Shown here: in pieces, positions 12,367 through 23,472 of the stretch
How the letters are laid out: every line of letters starts with the position of its first letter
Numbering within the stretch: position 1 is the stretch's first letter
NCBI GenBank assembly: GCA_033439265.1
Contig: JAVTVX010000017.1
Span: forward strand, 11,492,001-11,556,000
DNA: 64,000 nt
Direction: 5' to 3'
Source of the DNA: Dillenia suffruticosa
Taxonomy: Eukaryota; Streptophyta; Magnoliopsida; Dilleniales; Dilleniaceae
Notes under the pieces: generated by a model
Database searches by the model: none
What the model saw: only the letters and a program-made list of their open reading frames with translations
What the model was told of the DNA's origin: nothing
Program-made: the position numbers and the translations under genes

Positions 12367-12657
12367 TTTGAAATATAATTAAATAAAATAAATATTAATA
12401 TATATTTATTATTTATTATTTAAAAAATTTAGAAAAATTTATCACATTTATTATTTTTAAGTAATATGTTATATTTTATTTTTATTTTATCTTTTTAAAA
12501 AATAGTATTATTATTTTTTTATATCTTTTATTATTTTATTTTAAACTAATATTTTATTATTTTATAATAAATTGTTATTTTATATTGTTTTATTATTATT
12601 AAAAAAATGTAAAGAAAAGATAATAAGTAAAAAAAAAAAATTTATTACAGATATTAA

Positions 12658-12730
12658 CATTTAGCTTGATGGTTACAGGATCTTAAAGGTTTATGGAAGC
12701 GCAGGGGTTCGAACCTTGGTGGAAGCAAAA
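12658..12730 (+). other. tRNA-like module of element B
   Basis: TAGCTTGATGG at 12662-12672 fits the A box with one mismatch, and GGTTCGAACC at 12706-12715 fits a B box. The GC-rich block at about 12767-12843 (gcgggcgcgcggccggcg) follows directly, repeating the module-plus-GC-block order seen in A and C. Confidence 0.5.
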
Positions 12731-12854
12731 CAAAGGCAATTTCAAGAATTAAGTGAGGTAGGCACTGTAGGCGCCGGCTCGGGCGGGCGCGCGGCCGGCG
12801 AGCGTGCGGCCGGATGCTTGCTCGGGCGGGCGGGCTCAGGTTTAGGAGGGACCG

Positions 12855-13450
12855 CATTAATTTTCATCGCTAATTTAGCAACGGATTTTGCGACAAATTT
12901 ATATCCGTCACTAATTTAGCGACGAATTTTTTTTGTCCCTAAATTAGCGATAAATAATTTTTCGTCGCTAAATTTGCGACGAATTTGGTGATGAAAAATT
13001 ATTCGTCGCTAAATTTAGCGACGAAAATATAAATTCGTCACTAAATTTAGTGACGGATAATGTTTTGTCGCTAAATTCATCGCTAATAATCCGTCGCTAA
13101 ATTTAGCGACGAAAATATAAAATGCGTCGCTAAATTTAGCAACGAATAATGTTTTGTCGCTAAATCCGTCACAAGTTTAGCAACAAAAAATTATCCATCG
13201 CTAAATTTAGCGACGAATTTATATTTTCGTCGCTAAATTTAGCCACGAATTTTATATTTTCGTCGTTAAATTTACGACGGATTTAGCGACAAAAAATTAT
13301 TCGTCGCTAAATTTAACGACGAATTTCTAATTTTTCTTCGCTAAATTTTTGCGACGCGTAATTAGCGACGAAAATTTTTTCGTCGCTAACGAATTTAGCG
13401 ACAAATTTTTATTAAATTTTCCTCGCTAAATTTGTAGCTAAAAACTTGTT
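12855..13450. repeat. Right subterminal palindrome array of element B
   Basis: A dense series of ttagcgacgaa and ttcgtcgctaaa motifs in alternating orientation, about every 35-40 bp, ending just before the right terminal repeat. It is the most regular of the subterminal arrays. Confidence 0.8.
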
Positions 13451-13751
13451 TTTTTGTAGTGTATGATCGTCACTGATTCAGTGATAGAAGGATCTGTTGG
13501 TTGGTAAATTTGCAACAAATACTACTGTCTTCGCTGAATTAGCAACAAACATTATATTTCATTACTAAATCTGTAGTGACTGTGGGGTTCATTACAAATT
13601 TGGCAATGAATATTATATTCATCACCGATTTAGCGACAAACATCCTCGATTTACTAAATCTTATTTCGTCGCTAATGAACAAGAATTTAGTAACGAAATT
13701 CTATTTATGGCTAATTAACTATGAATTTAGCAATGAGGTTTTTGTTTGGCC

Positions 13752-15286
13752 AATATAGTAGCGGATGCCTTAAGTTGGAAGTCCTCTTCAGGACTAGTAT
13801 CCTACGAAAATGCATACCTATTATGTTTAGTTCATATTTGAGCTCTTGGAATTAGCTTGGCTAATGATGATCAGGGTGTTCTATTAGCTAAATTTGAAGT
13901 AAGGCCAACATTGGTTGACTGCATTCGGGAGCTTCAAGCAAATGATGATGAGTTGAAGGCAATTGTAGAGAAAGTCCAAAAAGGGGAAGGATGTGAGTTT
14001 CGGATTCGAGATGATGGAATGTTCATGTTCGACAACCAGATTTTTGTTCCGAAAGATGATAACCTTTGCAAGGCTATCCTTGAGGAAGCCAACTCCTTGG
14101 CATATGTTATGCATCCAAGGAGTACAAAAATGTTTCGAACCATCAAAGAAGCATATTGGTGGTCAAGTATAAAAAAGAAAATTGTCAAATTTGTGGCTAG
14201 ATGCTTGATATGTCAACAAGTGAAGGCAGAATATTAAAGGCCCACTGGCGAGCTTCAACCTCTACCCATACTGGAGCAGAAATAGGAAAACATTACCATG
14301 GATTTCATGGTTGGTTTACTGCTTCTTTGGTTAGATATGATACCATTTGGGTGATAGTGGATTGTCTCACAGAGTCAAATTATTTCTTACCCATTTAGAA
14401 CTCCTATCCTTTAGAAGGGCTAGCGAAGCTTTATATACATGAGTTAGTCAAATTCCATGGGGTTCTAGTGTCAATTATTTCAGATCGTGATCTCCGATTC
14501 ACTTCGCAGTTTTGGCCAAAACTACAAAAGGCAATGGGCACTAAACTGAGATTTAACATTCATCTACAAATCGATGGGCAATCTGAGCAGACCATCTAAA
14601 CCTTGAAGGACATGTGTAGGGGATATGTATTGGATTTCCGTGGTAATTGGCTCGAATATCTTCCATTAATTGAATTTGCATACAACAACAGTTATCAAGT
14701 TAGCATAGGGATGCCTCCTTATGAAGTTTTGTATGGATGAAAATGTAGAACTCTCTTATGTTAAGATGAAGTAGGTGAAAGCAAAATTAAAAGTATAGAG
14801 TTAATAGAAGCCACAATTGAAACGATCAAATTAATATGAGCAAGAAGAGACCACTCGAATTTGAAGTAAGTGAAATGGTATTCTTAAAGGTCTCACCCTG
14901 GAAGGGCGTGATCTATTTTTGAAAGAGGGGAAAATTGAACCCCCTAAATAATCCCTTTTAGAATTGTGGAAAGGATCGATAAGGTGGTTTATCAGTTAGA
15001 ATTGCCAAGAGAGCTAGAGAAAATTCAAGACGTCTTCCATATCTCTATGCTTAAGAAGTATGTGCCCGATCCATCTTATGTCCTAGAGGCTCCCTCGGTT
15101 GAGTTGAATGAAAATTTGAACTTTAAAGTACAACCCATTGTCATTCTAGATAGGCAAGTAAAAGGGTTGAGAAATAAACAAATTTTGATAATCAAAGTCC
15201 TATGGAAAAACGATCGGGTTGAGGAAGTCACTTGGGAACTGGAAGATACCATGAGAAACCAATATCCCCACTTGTTCAATGAATGA
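13752..15286 (+). pseudogene. Gypsy (chromovirus-like) pol fragment: end of RNase H, integrase, C-terminal region
   Basis: The fragment begins with NIVADALSWKSS, the familiar junction between RNase H and integrase in Ty3/Gypsy elements. At 13857-14237 a zinc-binding integrase region ends with FVARCLICQQVKAEY. The catalytic core follows in broken frames (IISDRDLRFTSQFW near 14480; WLEYLPLIEFAYNNSY near 14660). From 14966 to 15286 the C-terminal part reads VFHISMLKKYVPDP and VTWELEDTMRNQYPHLF, typical of chromoviruses of the Tekay/Del type. Stop codons and frameshifts are frequent. The 5' half (gag, protease, reverse transcriptase) is absent, and its left end abuts CACTA-type repeats. Confidence 0.85.
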
Positions 15287-15333
15287 GTTGTAATTTAAAT
15301 TTTGAGGACAATTTTTTTTAGGGGGTTAGGATT

Positions 15334-16359
15334 TGTAATCCTAGGAAAAAAATTCCAGTTTTAGAATTTTTCTTAAATGACATTACACGAAAATAAGTGT
15401 AGAGCTCTTGGAACCTAGAAAATTTTGTAGTCTGGGTAATATTTAGGGAGTTCAGTAACAGTGTTTGGGCTCTTCGACTATGACTCCAATGTTAAATTTG
15501 GGAAATGACTAAATGGTTAATGAGAACTTTAAGGGATCTATTAGAACTGCGGGATAAACTTGTAAATAGACCTATTAATATAAATAAGGAATCAAAGGAG
15601 TCTAAACCCTAACTCCCTCATTCGCTCACACTTCGTCACGTCTCTCTCTCTTGCCATCTTCACCTCTCTCTCACCACTTTCTCTCTTTCCCTCTTAAGAA
15701 TCTTCAAACAGCATCAAACCCAAAAACCTAACACCTCTAAACCCCTAAACCCACCTTTGGGATCAAGGTTTTTGTTGGAGGAAAGTTAGGATTTGGAGTG
15801 GTTCGACTTGGGACAAAACCAATGGCTCAAATCTAAGGTAATCCTCTTTTCTCAACTAGATTTAAGTCATTCTTACATAAGTTTGAAGTTTTGTGCAAAG
15901 ATTTAAATGATTGAAGTTAGGCTTTGTAGAGAGAAAAATCTGGAGTTTGTAAATGATTGAGATTTGGATAAATTGAAGTTTGGAATCATTCATAAATGTA
16001 AATATAGTGAATTTGAAGAGGTTAGAACTTAGTTTAGTTGATGTTGAAAATTTTGGGTTTGTGCTAAATTGGGGAAAATTAATGAACCCTAATTCTATGA
16101 ATATTTAAGTGATTAAATTGTATTTAATGCCTTAGGTTAAGGCATTTAGAACTTAATTCGTAGTTTGACTTTGAATTGTAAGTGAATTGGGAGTAATTAC
16201 CCTCCCACGATATTTTGTTTACTTACATTTGGAAAATATATTTGGATTGGGATTATATTGTTAATACTTGTGATATTTTGGTGTACAGGTAGAGTTTATA
16301 TGTATGTCAAGATAATACGGCGGTTATCATATGTTCGATCATTAGGTCGAGACGTGACA
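15334..16359 (+). repeat. 3' LTR of the truncated Gypsy element
   Basis: After the stop codon, an A/G-rich polypurine tract (agggggttagg) precedes TGTAATCCTAGG at 15334. The likely end is gacgtgaca at 16359, giving TG...CA termini and a length of 1026 bp. The 5' LTR is missing, so the ends cannot be checked against a partner or a target duplication. Confidence 0.65.
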
Positions 16360-16639
16360 CATAGCAAATATAAATAGAATAGTTTTCAAATGACAGAGCA
16401 TATACTAAGCCATCTAGACAAAGAACAAAAATAAGGTTTTGTCAAATATTCAGAACATAAAAAATATCATGCAAATATAGAGTCCGACCACTTCGCAACT
16501 CTAGCTTGTAAGTGCCAATTCATTTGATAACAATAAATGCTTTGTTCTCTAAGTAAATCCTCCTTACTAGAGAACTCATTCGGTGAAACTCCACGTATGC
16601 GCTTCTATCTTGAGTTACATGGTCGATAACTCTTAAGTT

Positions 16640-17560
16640 TATGATCTACAAAGAAGAAGAAACGGTGAGTGTCACAGTAGAAGAAATAAAACATAAACCA
16701 TGAAAAGAAGAAAGATATGTCTACCACTTGTTACACTCACGAGCAAAATGATCAAATTTGCCACATACGTAGTACTTAACTTTGGCCTTACCAACTTCCT
16801 TCATCTTGCGCTTTTGTACTTCATTATCAGATTTTTTGGATGGCTTCTTTTTGCCTCAATCTTGGGTCTTCTTCTTATGCTTTTTCCATTTACATTTGGT
16901 CTCACGAGAGCCCTTGCTTGACTTTGTCGTATAAACATGACCCAAGTGTGGCATACTCATCTCCGACACTCATTAAGTTCACAATCCCTGCTTATGTCAG
17001 TGAATATATGAATACTCTCTTGTATGAGATATGAGATAGGTTTTCATAATCTCCAATGCATCAGGAAATAACTGGATCACACTCAGTACTTGAAACTCAT
17101 CTGAAATGGGCTCACTCGTATTCTTTAGCCAATAATCATACTGACATTTGCATTAAATGTTGTTTTATTGTATGATTAGGTTTTTTCTTATAAGTGATAA
17201 ACTTATAAGTTAGTATTCTCACCTTAAGAGATGAGTGGGCACCATAATGCTTTTTAAGAGCGAACCAAACCTACATAACCGTAAGATACTACTCATAGAT
17301 TAGAATTATGTCATTGTGCATACTATTGATCAGGATGGTCCTAACCTAGTTATCATTCTTTTTTTATGCATGATAGGCCTCTTGATCCTACGCTCACCTA
17401 AGGTGTGGTACCCTTCTTGAGATCCATCATCCCGTGTCTCAAAATCTTAGAAAGATCGTGCTCCTCAAGGATAAACTAAATCTGTCGTAATTGTTACTAT
17501 TCAGTTTATCTCTCTTGCAAAGATCTAGTATGACAATTTTTGAAACAATCATAGTCTCTG
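16640..17560 (-). pseudogene. Copia gag remnant on the minus strand
   Basis: Read on the minus strand, about 17270-17120 gives a UBN2-type gag pattern (LKKHYGAHSSLKVRILTYKF, then TYKKKPNHTIKQHLMQMS). About 16786-16730 gives VKYYVCGKFDHFARECNKW, a zinc knuckle with its first cysteine replaced by tyrosine. The frame contains several stops. No LTR or pol sequence in this orientation was found, so it is an isolated fragment. Confidence 0.6.
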
Positions 17561-18363
17561 GTATAAGAAAAAAAAAGATGTTAGTAACTTATTGATACTT
17601 ATTCATATATATTGAACACCTTCTGAATCAACAAATACTTAATAGTTTTAATGTAAACTGCAAAATGAACGAATGGATCAACAAATCTATCTCCACAACC
17701 CGGGGTTACATGTTACCATCTGTTTTTGGATGTGACTAAATTACAAACCAATCTGGTTCCATACCCCAGAATCCATTTCATACTTTCCTCATATGCTTCC
17801 ATCATCTCAGCTGAGAAGGCTTATTATGAGCAGCTCTCGGTGGCAGAGATCACCAACAGTGCTTTTGAGCCATCATCAATGACGGCCATGTGTGATCCAC
17901 TGCAATGCAAGTACAAGTCTTGTTGCTGGAAGTATCGTGGAGGTGTTGTGCCCAGGGATGTGAATGCAGCAGTGGTTACCATCAAGACAAAGCGCGCAAT
18001 CCAGTTTGTGGATTGGTGCCCCACTGGGTTCAAGTGCGGTATCAACTACCAGCCTCCAACTGTTGTTCGGGAGGTTACCTAGCCATGCAAGGTGCAGCGT
18101 GCTGTGTACGTGATTTCCAATTCAACCAGTGTGGCTGAAGTCTTCTCTTGCATTGATCACAAGTTTGATCTCATGTATGCCAAACTTGTCCTTTTTTTTT
18201 GGTACTTTGATTTGGTCACCACTCAGTATCAAGAATTTCACCCTAACTAATCTGAATCGACTGCTGTAGGGGCTATTTTGTGGGGACGGATCTCCTAATA
18301 TTGTTTTTTTTGTATCCAAGGGGAGTCAAACTCCCGACCTGATTAAGAGACGAAAGTGTCCAT

Positions 18364-18607
18364 TGTTGACGTGAGCTGTCAAACTAGAGAAATTATATAA
18401 TAAATCTCTTGATTGATAGTCCCTGATTTAAAGGTCAATCTCTTGATGATAATCTTTGATTTAATCCCTGATTCAAGGGTCAAGCCTTATCATAGCCATA
18501 GTTTATGTATAGCCAAAAATAGATTAGAGCATGTATATATATATGTATACTCATTCCCTGTAAATTCATGAAAGAAAAAGAAAGTCTCTCTTCTATAAAA
18601 TCTGTCA
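18364..18607 (+). repeat. 5' LTR of the Copia element
   Basis: It has TG...CA ends and an AT-rich segment with gtatatatatatgtatac at about 18534-18552 that could serve as the TATA region. It starts immediately after the TSD TCCAT and ends just before the primer-binding site. Confidence 0.93.
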
Positions 18608-18625
18608 TGGTATCAGAGCATATCG
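18608..18625 (+). other. Primer-binding site, initiator methionine tRNA type
   Basis: TGGTATCAGAGC directly after the 5' LTR is the standard complement of the 3' end of plant initiator tRNA-Met used by many Copia elements to prime minus-strand synthesis. Confidence 0.9.
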
Positions 18626-18662
18626 GTCCTTGACAAGTTTACCTACCTTTCTTTCAATAACC

Positions 18663-19630
18663 ATGTCAGAGTCAGAAACCTCAGATCCTTATGGAGAACA
18701 ACAACTCAACCCTAACCTTATCGAATTAACTACCAAAATGGCTGAAATCTTGAACAAACAAACCCCAACTACAGAAACCTCCACTGCTCCGATTGGCATT
18801 AAGTTGGATGGCACCAACTATGCTCTTTGGTCCCAAGTTGTTGAGATGTACATCTCAGGCAAAGACAAATTGGGATATATTAATGGCGATCTTCCTCCAC
18901 CTTTTCCGACTGATCCAACCTTTCGAGAATGGCGCACAGACAATGCCATTGTCAAAGATTGGTTGATCAACTCCATGGATGTATCTTTGATTAGTAACTT
19001 TATCCGATTTCCTACAGCAAAGATGGTGTGGGATTTTATCGCTACTACTTACTTTGATGGTAGTGATACCTCTCAAGTTTATGATCTTCGACGCCGTGTG
19101 ACCCGCTTGCAACAATCTGGAGGTTCTCTTGAAAAATATTATATAACGATCTCCAAGGTTTGTGGCATGAGATTGATTTTCGGCGTCCAAATCCAATGGT
19201 ATGTGCTATAGATATTCAACATTATAATAGTCTTCTTTAAGAAGAGAGAGTGTATATTTTTTTGGATGGCCTCGATGATCGACTTGACAAGATTCGAGCT
19301 GATGTACTACAAACACAACCTTTTCCTACCGTGGAACAGGCGTACGCACAGGTTCGCCGGGAAGCTATTCGACAAATGGTCATGATCACTGGTAACAATA
19401 ATGAAACTCCAGGGGCTGTTCTGGCCTCCAAAAGCATCAAATCTGGACAATCTATTACATCCTCTACAGGCTCTCTTTCTTTGAGCAATGGAAAATCTGG
19501 TATGTCCTCCAAATCACGAACCTCGTCTAATAGAATTAAGTGTTCTCATTGTGGCAATTCAAAGCATACCCGTGAGAATTGCTTCAAACTACATGGTTAT
19601 CCGGATTGGTGGCATGAACTCCAGGCTTGA
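18663..19630 (+). pseudogene. gag: Copia gag (broken)
   Basis: ATG at 18663 opens MSESETSDPYGEQ. The capsid-like region reads GIKLDGTNYALWSQVVEMYI, then WLINSMDVSLISNFIRFPTA and DTSQVYDLRRRVTRLQQSGG. A frameshift lies near 19145, and the corrected frame meets a TAA near 19238. It continues with FLDGLDDRLDKIRADVLQTQ and a complete zinc knuckle, CSHCGNSKHTRENC (about 19540-19580). Gag would package the element RNA; this copy cannot make a full-length protein. Confidence 0.85.
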
Positions 19631-19669
19631 AAATGTCATGACAAGGCTAAAACTGAGGGTAAGGTTGCG

Positions 19670-22600
19670 GTGGTTACAACAGAGCCCCAACTCTCCCTCA
19701 CACCATTTGTTGAATCATCACAAGGAGATGTACTTCTCTCAAACTCAGGTAACAGTTTTTCTCATCACGCTAATGATACTGGTACCTGGATACTTGACTC
19801 GGGGGCCACCGACCATATGACCTATGATGCAACTGATTTTTCAACGACTTCATCACCAAGACGCACTACAATTGCTAATGCTAATGGGGTTATATCTTCT
19901 GTCACAGGAGCAGGCACTGTGGCTTTGTCACCTACAATATCATTATATAACACTTTACTCGTTCCTTCTCTCTCCCATAAATTACTATCTGTTAGCCAAC
20001 TGTCCACTGATCTAAATTGTGTTGCGCTCATTTATCTTACCTTTTTCCTTCTTCAGGATGTTCTCACCAAGGAGATAATTGGGCGTGGTACTAGGAGGGG
20101 GGGACTCTACTACATGGATGATATTAGTGTGGGTCGAGCACATCATGTACATCATCAAAGTAACACCAAAGAACCGCAAATTTGGTTGTGGCATCGCCGG
20201 TTGGGACACCCATCTTTTGGTTACATGAAGCATTTGTTTCCTGATCTATTTAAAAAACTTCATCCTTGTGAGTTTCAATGTGATACCTGCATTTTAGCCA
20301 AGAGTCATAGAACTATCTATCCATTAAGTATGAATAAAAGTAAAGTTTCATTTGCTTTAATTCATTCTGATGTGTGGGGACCTTCCCCGGTGACTACAAT
20401 ATCTGGTTTTCGCTGGTTTGTTATTTTCGTTGATGATTGTACACGCATGACATGGCTATATCTATTGAAACATAAAGATGAAGTGCTGACTGTTTTTCAA
20501 GCTTTCCATGTAATGATCCAGACTCAATTCTCGACTAAAATTAAGATTCTCAGGTCTGATAATGGTGGGGAATATATGAATCATCGATTCCGGGAGTATT
20601 TTCGTCTTCATGGATTACTTCATGAGACCTCATGTCCACAAACCCCTCAGCAAAATGGCATTGCTGAGAGAAAGAATCGGCACATACTCGAAACGGCTCG
20701 TGCTCTTTTACTTGGAGCACATGTACCTAACCGACATTGGGCTGATGCCGTTGCTACTGCTGTCCACCTCCTCAACCGAATGCCATCTCGAGTCTTAGAT
20801 TTTAAAACTCCATTACAAGCTCTTTCCTCACATGTTTCTCTGCCATCCGTGTTAACAATTCCACCTCGCACCTTTAGCTGTGTAGCATTTGTGCACATAC
20901 ATAAAAATCAACGCACAAAACTTGATCCATGTGCAATTCGATGCGTATTCTTGGGATATGCCTTGCATCAGAAAGGCTACCGATGTTATAATCCAACCAC
21001 CAAGCGCACTATATTACCATGGATGTCACTTTTTTGGAATCTGAATCGTTCTACTCTCCTTCCCCATCAAATTCTTCTCTTCAGGGGGAGATTCAGAATG
21101 AAGAACAAAATTGGTTTTTACCCAAATGGTTGGATAATGCTTCTACAGCATCTCCAGAATTGGCAAACAATACGGAACACCCTATAACGGAACCGGTGGT
21201 CACTGAGGTACCCTTTCCATCTTATATAGCTCCAAGAGAGACATCTATAATGCCACTTCCAACTGAAATAGAGATCTCGACCCCCTCAGTACCTGAAGAC
21301 CAATCTCCTGAGAATATTCCTGAGGTAAGCTCTCCTACTCCACCTTCAAACACTGATGACATGAATACTTCTGCTGGTTACACTTTACCTTTCAGGCATA
21401 ATCGTGGCAAACCACCAAATAGATATTCTCCAGATATTGAAGATCAAAGATCACGATATCCAATTGCAAATTATGTCTCAACAAAAAGGCTCTCTAAGCC
21501 TCTCAAAGCCTTTGTGCAACAGCTATCCTTAAATCATATTCCTACCAGTGTTCAAGAAGCTTTGACAAACCCGAAATGGACTTAAACCATAAATGAAGAG
21601 ATGGAGGCACTGGTGAAAAACAAAACATGGACTCTTGTTACCTTGCCTGAAGGGAAAAGAACAGTATGGTGTAAATGGGTATTTTCCATTAAATACAAGG
21701 CAGATGGGACGATCGAGAGATACAAAGCAAGGTTAGTCGTGAAAGGCTATACACAGACATATGGTGTAGACTATCAAGAGACCTTCTCACCAGTAGCAAA
21801 ATTAAATACGGTAAGAGTTTTATTATCTCTTGCAGCAAACCTTGATTGACCATTACACCAGCTTGATGTAAAGAACGCTTTCCTCCATGGTGATCTTGAA
21901 GAAGAAGTGTACATGGACATCCCACCGGGTTACACATCAAATTCCAAAAACAAAGTTGTGTGTAAACTCCAGCGAGCACTATATGGACTCAAACAATCAC
22001 CACGGGCATGGTTTGGGCGGTTCAGTTTGGCAATGAAAAAATATGGCTTTCAACAAAGCAATTCAGACCATACACTATTTCTAAAGCACCAACGAGGAAA
22101 GGTAACAATCTTGATAATTTATGTCGATGATATGATTATCACAGGAAATGATCCAGAAGAGATAGCAACACTTCAAACGCAATTGGCAACTGAGTTTGAA
22201 ATGAAGAATCTAGGGGGGCTAAAATATTTAAAGCACCAACGAGGAAAGGTAACAATCTTGATAATTTATGTCGATGATATGATTATCACAGGAAATGATC
22301 CAGAGGAGATAGCAACACTTCAAACGCAATTGGCAACTGAGTTTGAAATGAAGAATCTAGGGGGGCTAAAATATTTTCTCGGAATTGAAGTTGCGAGATC
22401 AGGGCAAGGTATATTTTTATCTCAACGGAAATACACCTTGGATTTACTATCCGAAGTAGGATTTTTGGAGTGCAAGCTGGCAGACACCAATTATTCAAAA
22501 CCATAAACTTGGAGAATATCCAGATCAAGTGCCTACTGATAAAGAGAAATACCAAAGGCTGGTTGGTAAACTTATTTATCTGTCACATACTCGACCGGAT

Positions 22601-23221
22601 ATCGCTTATGCTGTAAGTGTAATGAGTCAATTCATGCATTGTCCGAGTGAAGATCATATGGATGTTGTAATTCTAATCCTTCGATACTTAAAGTCCTCTC
22701 CTGGAAAAGGACTTGTGTTTTCAAAGAACAATCACTTGAAGATTGAAGGCTACACAGATGCAGATTGGGCAGGAAATATCACGGATAGGAAATCCACCTC
22801 AGGATACTTCACATTTGTTGGTGGCAATCTTGTTACATGGAGAAGTAAAAAACAAAAGGTGGTGGCATTATCAAGTGCTGAAGCTGAGTTTCGAGGAATG
22901 GCTAAGGGTCTTTGTGAGCTTCTTTGGCTTAGAAGATTAATGACTGAAATTGGTTTCTCCCCAACTTCTGAGATGGATCTGTATTGTGACAACAAGGCTG
23001 CCATAGATATCTCTCATAATCCTGTCCAACATGATCGGACAAAACATGTGGAGGTAGACCGACATTTTATCAAACAAAATCTCGAAGATAAGATCATTCG
23101 ATTCCCCTTTGTTAAATCCGAAAATCAATTAGCAGATATACTTACAAAAGCTGTGTTAAGCAAAAACTTCTACAGCTCACTTGACAAGCTGGGCATCCAA
23201 GATTTGTATGCACCAACGTGA
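19670..23221 (+). pseudogene. pol: Copia pol: protease, integrase, reverse transcriptase, RNase H (broken)
   Basis: The protease motif WILDSGATDHM is near 19788. The pre-integrase zinc region LWHRRLGHPS...CDTCILAKSH is at about 20185-20305. The integrase core keeps its acidic triad in HSDVWGP, RSDNGGEY and NGIAERKNR. A frameshift near 21015 and a stop at 21583 separate integrase from reverse transcriptase, which reads [20 protein letters not shown], then a stop near 21849, then LDVKNAFLHGDL and IIYVDDMIITG. The YVDD segment is tandemly duplicated. RNase H (22529-23221) includes GYTDADWAGN, SSAEAEF and CDNKAAI and ends with its own stop. Confidence 0.92.
22083..22376 (+). repeat. In-frame 147-bp tandem duplication of the reverse transcriptase active site
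   Basis: The segment starting aaagcaccaacgagg at 22083 is repeated from 22230; the period is 147 bp (49 codons), so the frame is kept. Each unit encodes GKVTILIIYVDDMIITGNDP, so the domain has two YVDD catalytic boxes. The two units differ at about one base (agaagag versus agaggag), so the duplication is recent. Confidence 0.93.
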
Positions 23222-23228
23222 GGGGGAG

Positions 23229-23472
23229 TGTTGACGTGAGCTGTCAAACTAGAGAAATTATAGAATAAATCTCTTGATTGATAGTTCCTGATTTAAGGGT
23301 CAATCTCTTGATAATAATTCTTGATTTAATCCCTGATTCAAGAGTCAAGTCTTATCATAGCCATAGTTTATGTATAGCCAAAAATATATTAGAGCATGTA
23401 TATATATATGTATACTCATTCTCTGTAAATTCATGAAAGAAAAAGAAAGTCTCTCTTCTATAAAATCTTTCA
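23229..23472 (+). repeat. 3' LTR of the Copia element
   Basis: It is 244 bp and begins TGTTGACGTGAGC directly after the polypurine tract agggggag. It ends tctttca, followed by the TSD TCCAT. The stop codon of pol lies a few bases upstream. Confidence 0.93.

Larger units (their letters stand above)
10222..13461. mobile_element. Non-autonomous CACTA element B (3240 bp)
   Basis: It starts CACTACAAAAAAACATC and ends TTGTTTTTTTGTAGTG, with the 3-bp target duplication TAT at 10219-10221 and 13462-13464. The inside has a left palindrome array, a 183-bp tandem array interrupted by an unidentified insert of about 865 bp, an AT-rich stretch (12370-12650), one tRNA-like module joined to a GC-rich block (12660-12843), and a right palindrome array (12855-13450). 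There is no transposase. It lies in the subterminal repeats of the older CACTA element. Confidence 0.92.
1..13751 (-). mobile_element. Old CACTA (En/Spm-like) transposon, open at the left edge and interrupted by two younger CACTA elements
   Basis: Minus-strand fragments give, in order, a transposase-associated domain (about 7544-7335), a tnp2 transposase core (about 6720-5800), a DUF4218-like region (about 5690-5513, continuing at 3118-2700) and a DUF4216-like region (2084-1851). This is the usual order in plant CACTA transposase genes. The right side (about 9000-10221 and 13462-13745) carries degenerate subterminal repeats of the type agcgacgaa / ttcgtcgct. Neither terminal inverted repeat is visible: the left one lies outside the window, and the right one seems to have been lost where Gypsy coding sequence begins near 13752. 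Elements A and B sit inside it with clean target duplications, so it is older than both. It cannot be autonomous now. Confidence 0.8.
18364..23472 (+). mobile_element. Full-length Copia retrotransposon (5109 bp, TSD TCCAT)
   Basis: Two 244-bp LTRs (TGTTGACGTG...CA) enclose a primer-binding site, gag and pol in the Copia order (protease, integrase, reverse transcriptase, RNase H) and a polypurine tract (gtgagggggag). TCCAT at 18359-18363 is repeated at 23473-23477. I count about 11 differences between the LTRs (about 95 percent identity), so insertion was fairly recent, yet gag and pol contain several stops and frameshifts. It resembles RE1/RE2-type plant Copia elements. Confidence 0.95.

Noticed and set aside
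10222..13461. CRISPR-like regular short repeats
   Set aside because: Repeats are palindromic transposon subterminal motifs without constant spacers, in a plant nuclear context with CACTA ends.
13571..13578. ctgtagtg as the right end of the old CACTA element
   Set aside because: CACTA-type subterminal motifs continue to about 13740, and there is no adjoining T run or matching target duplication.
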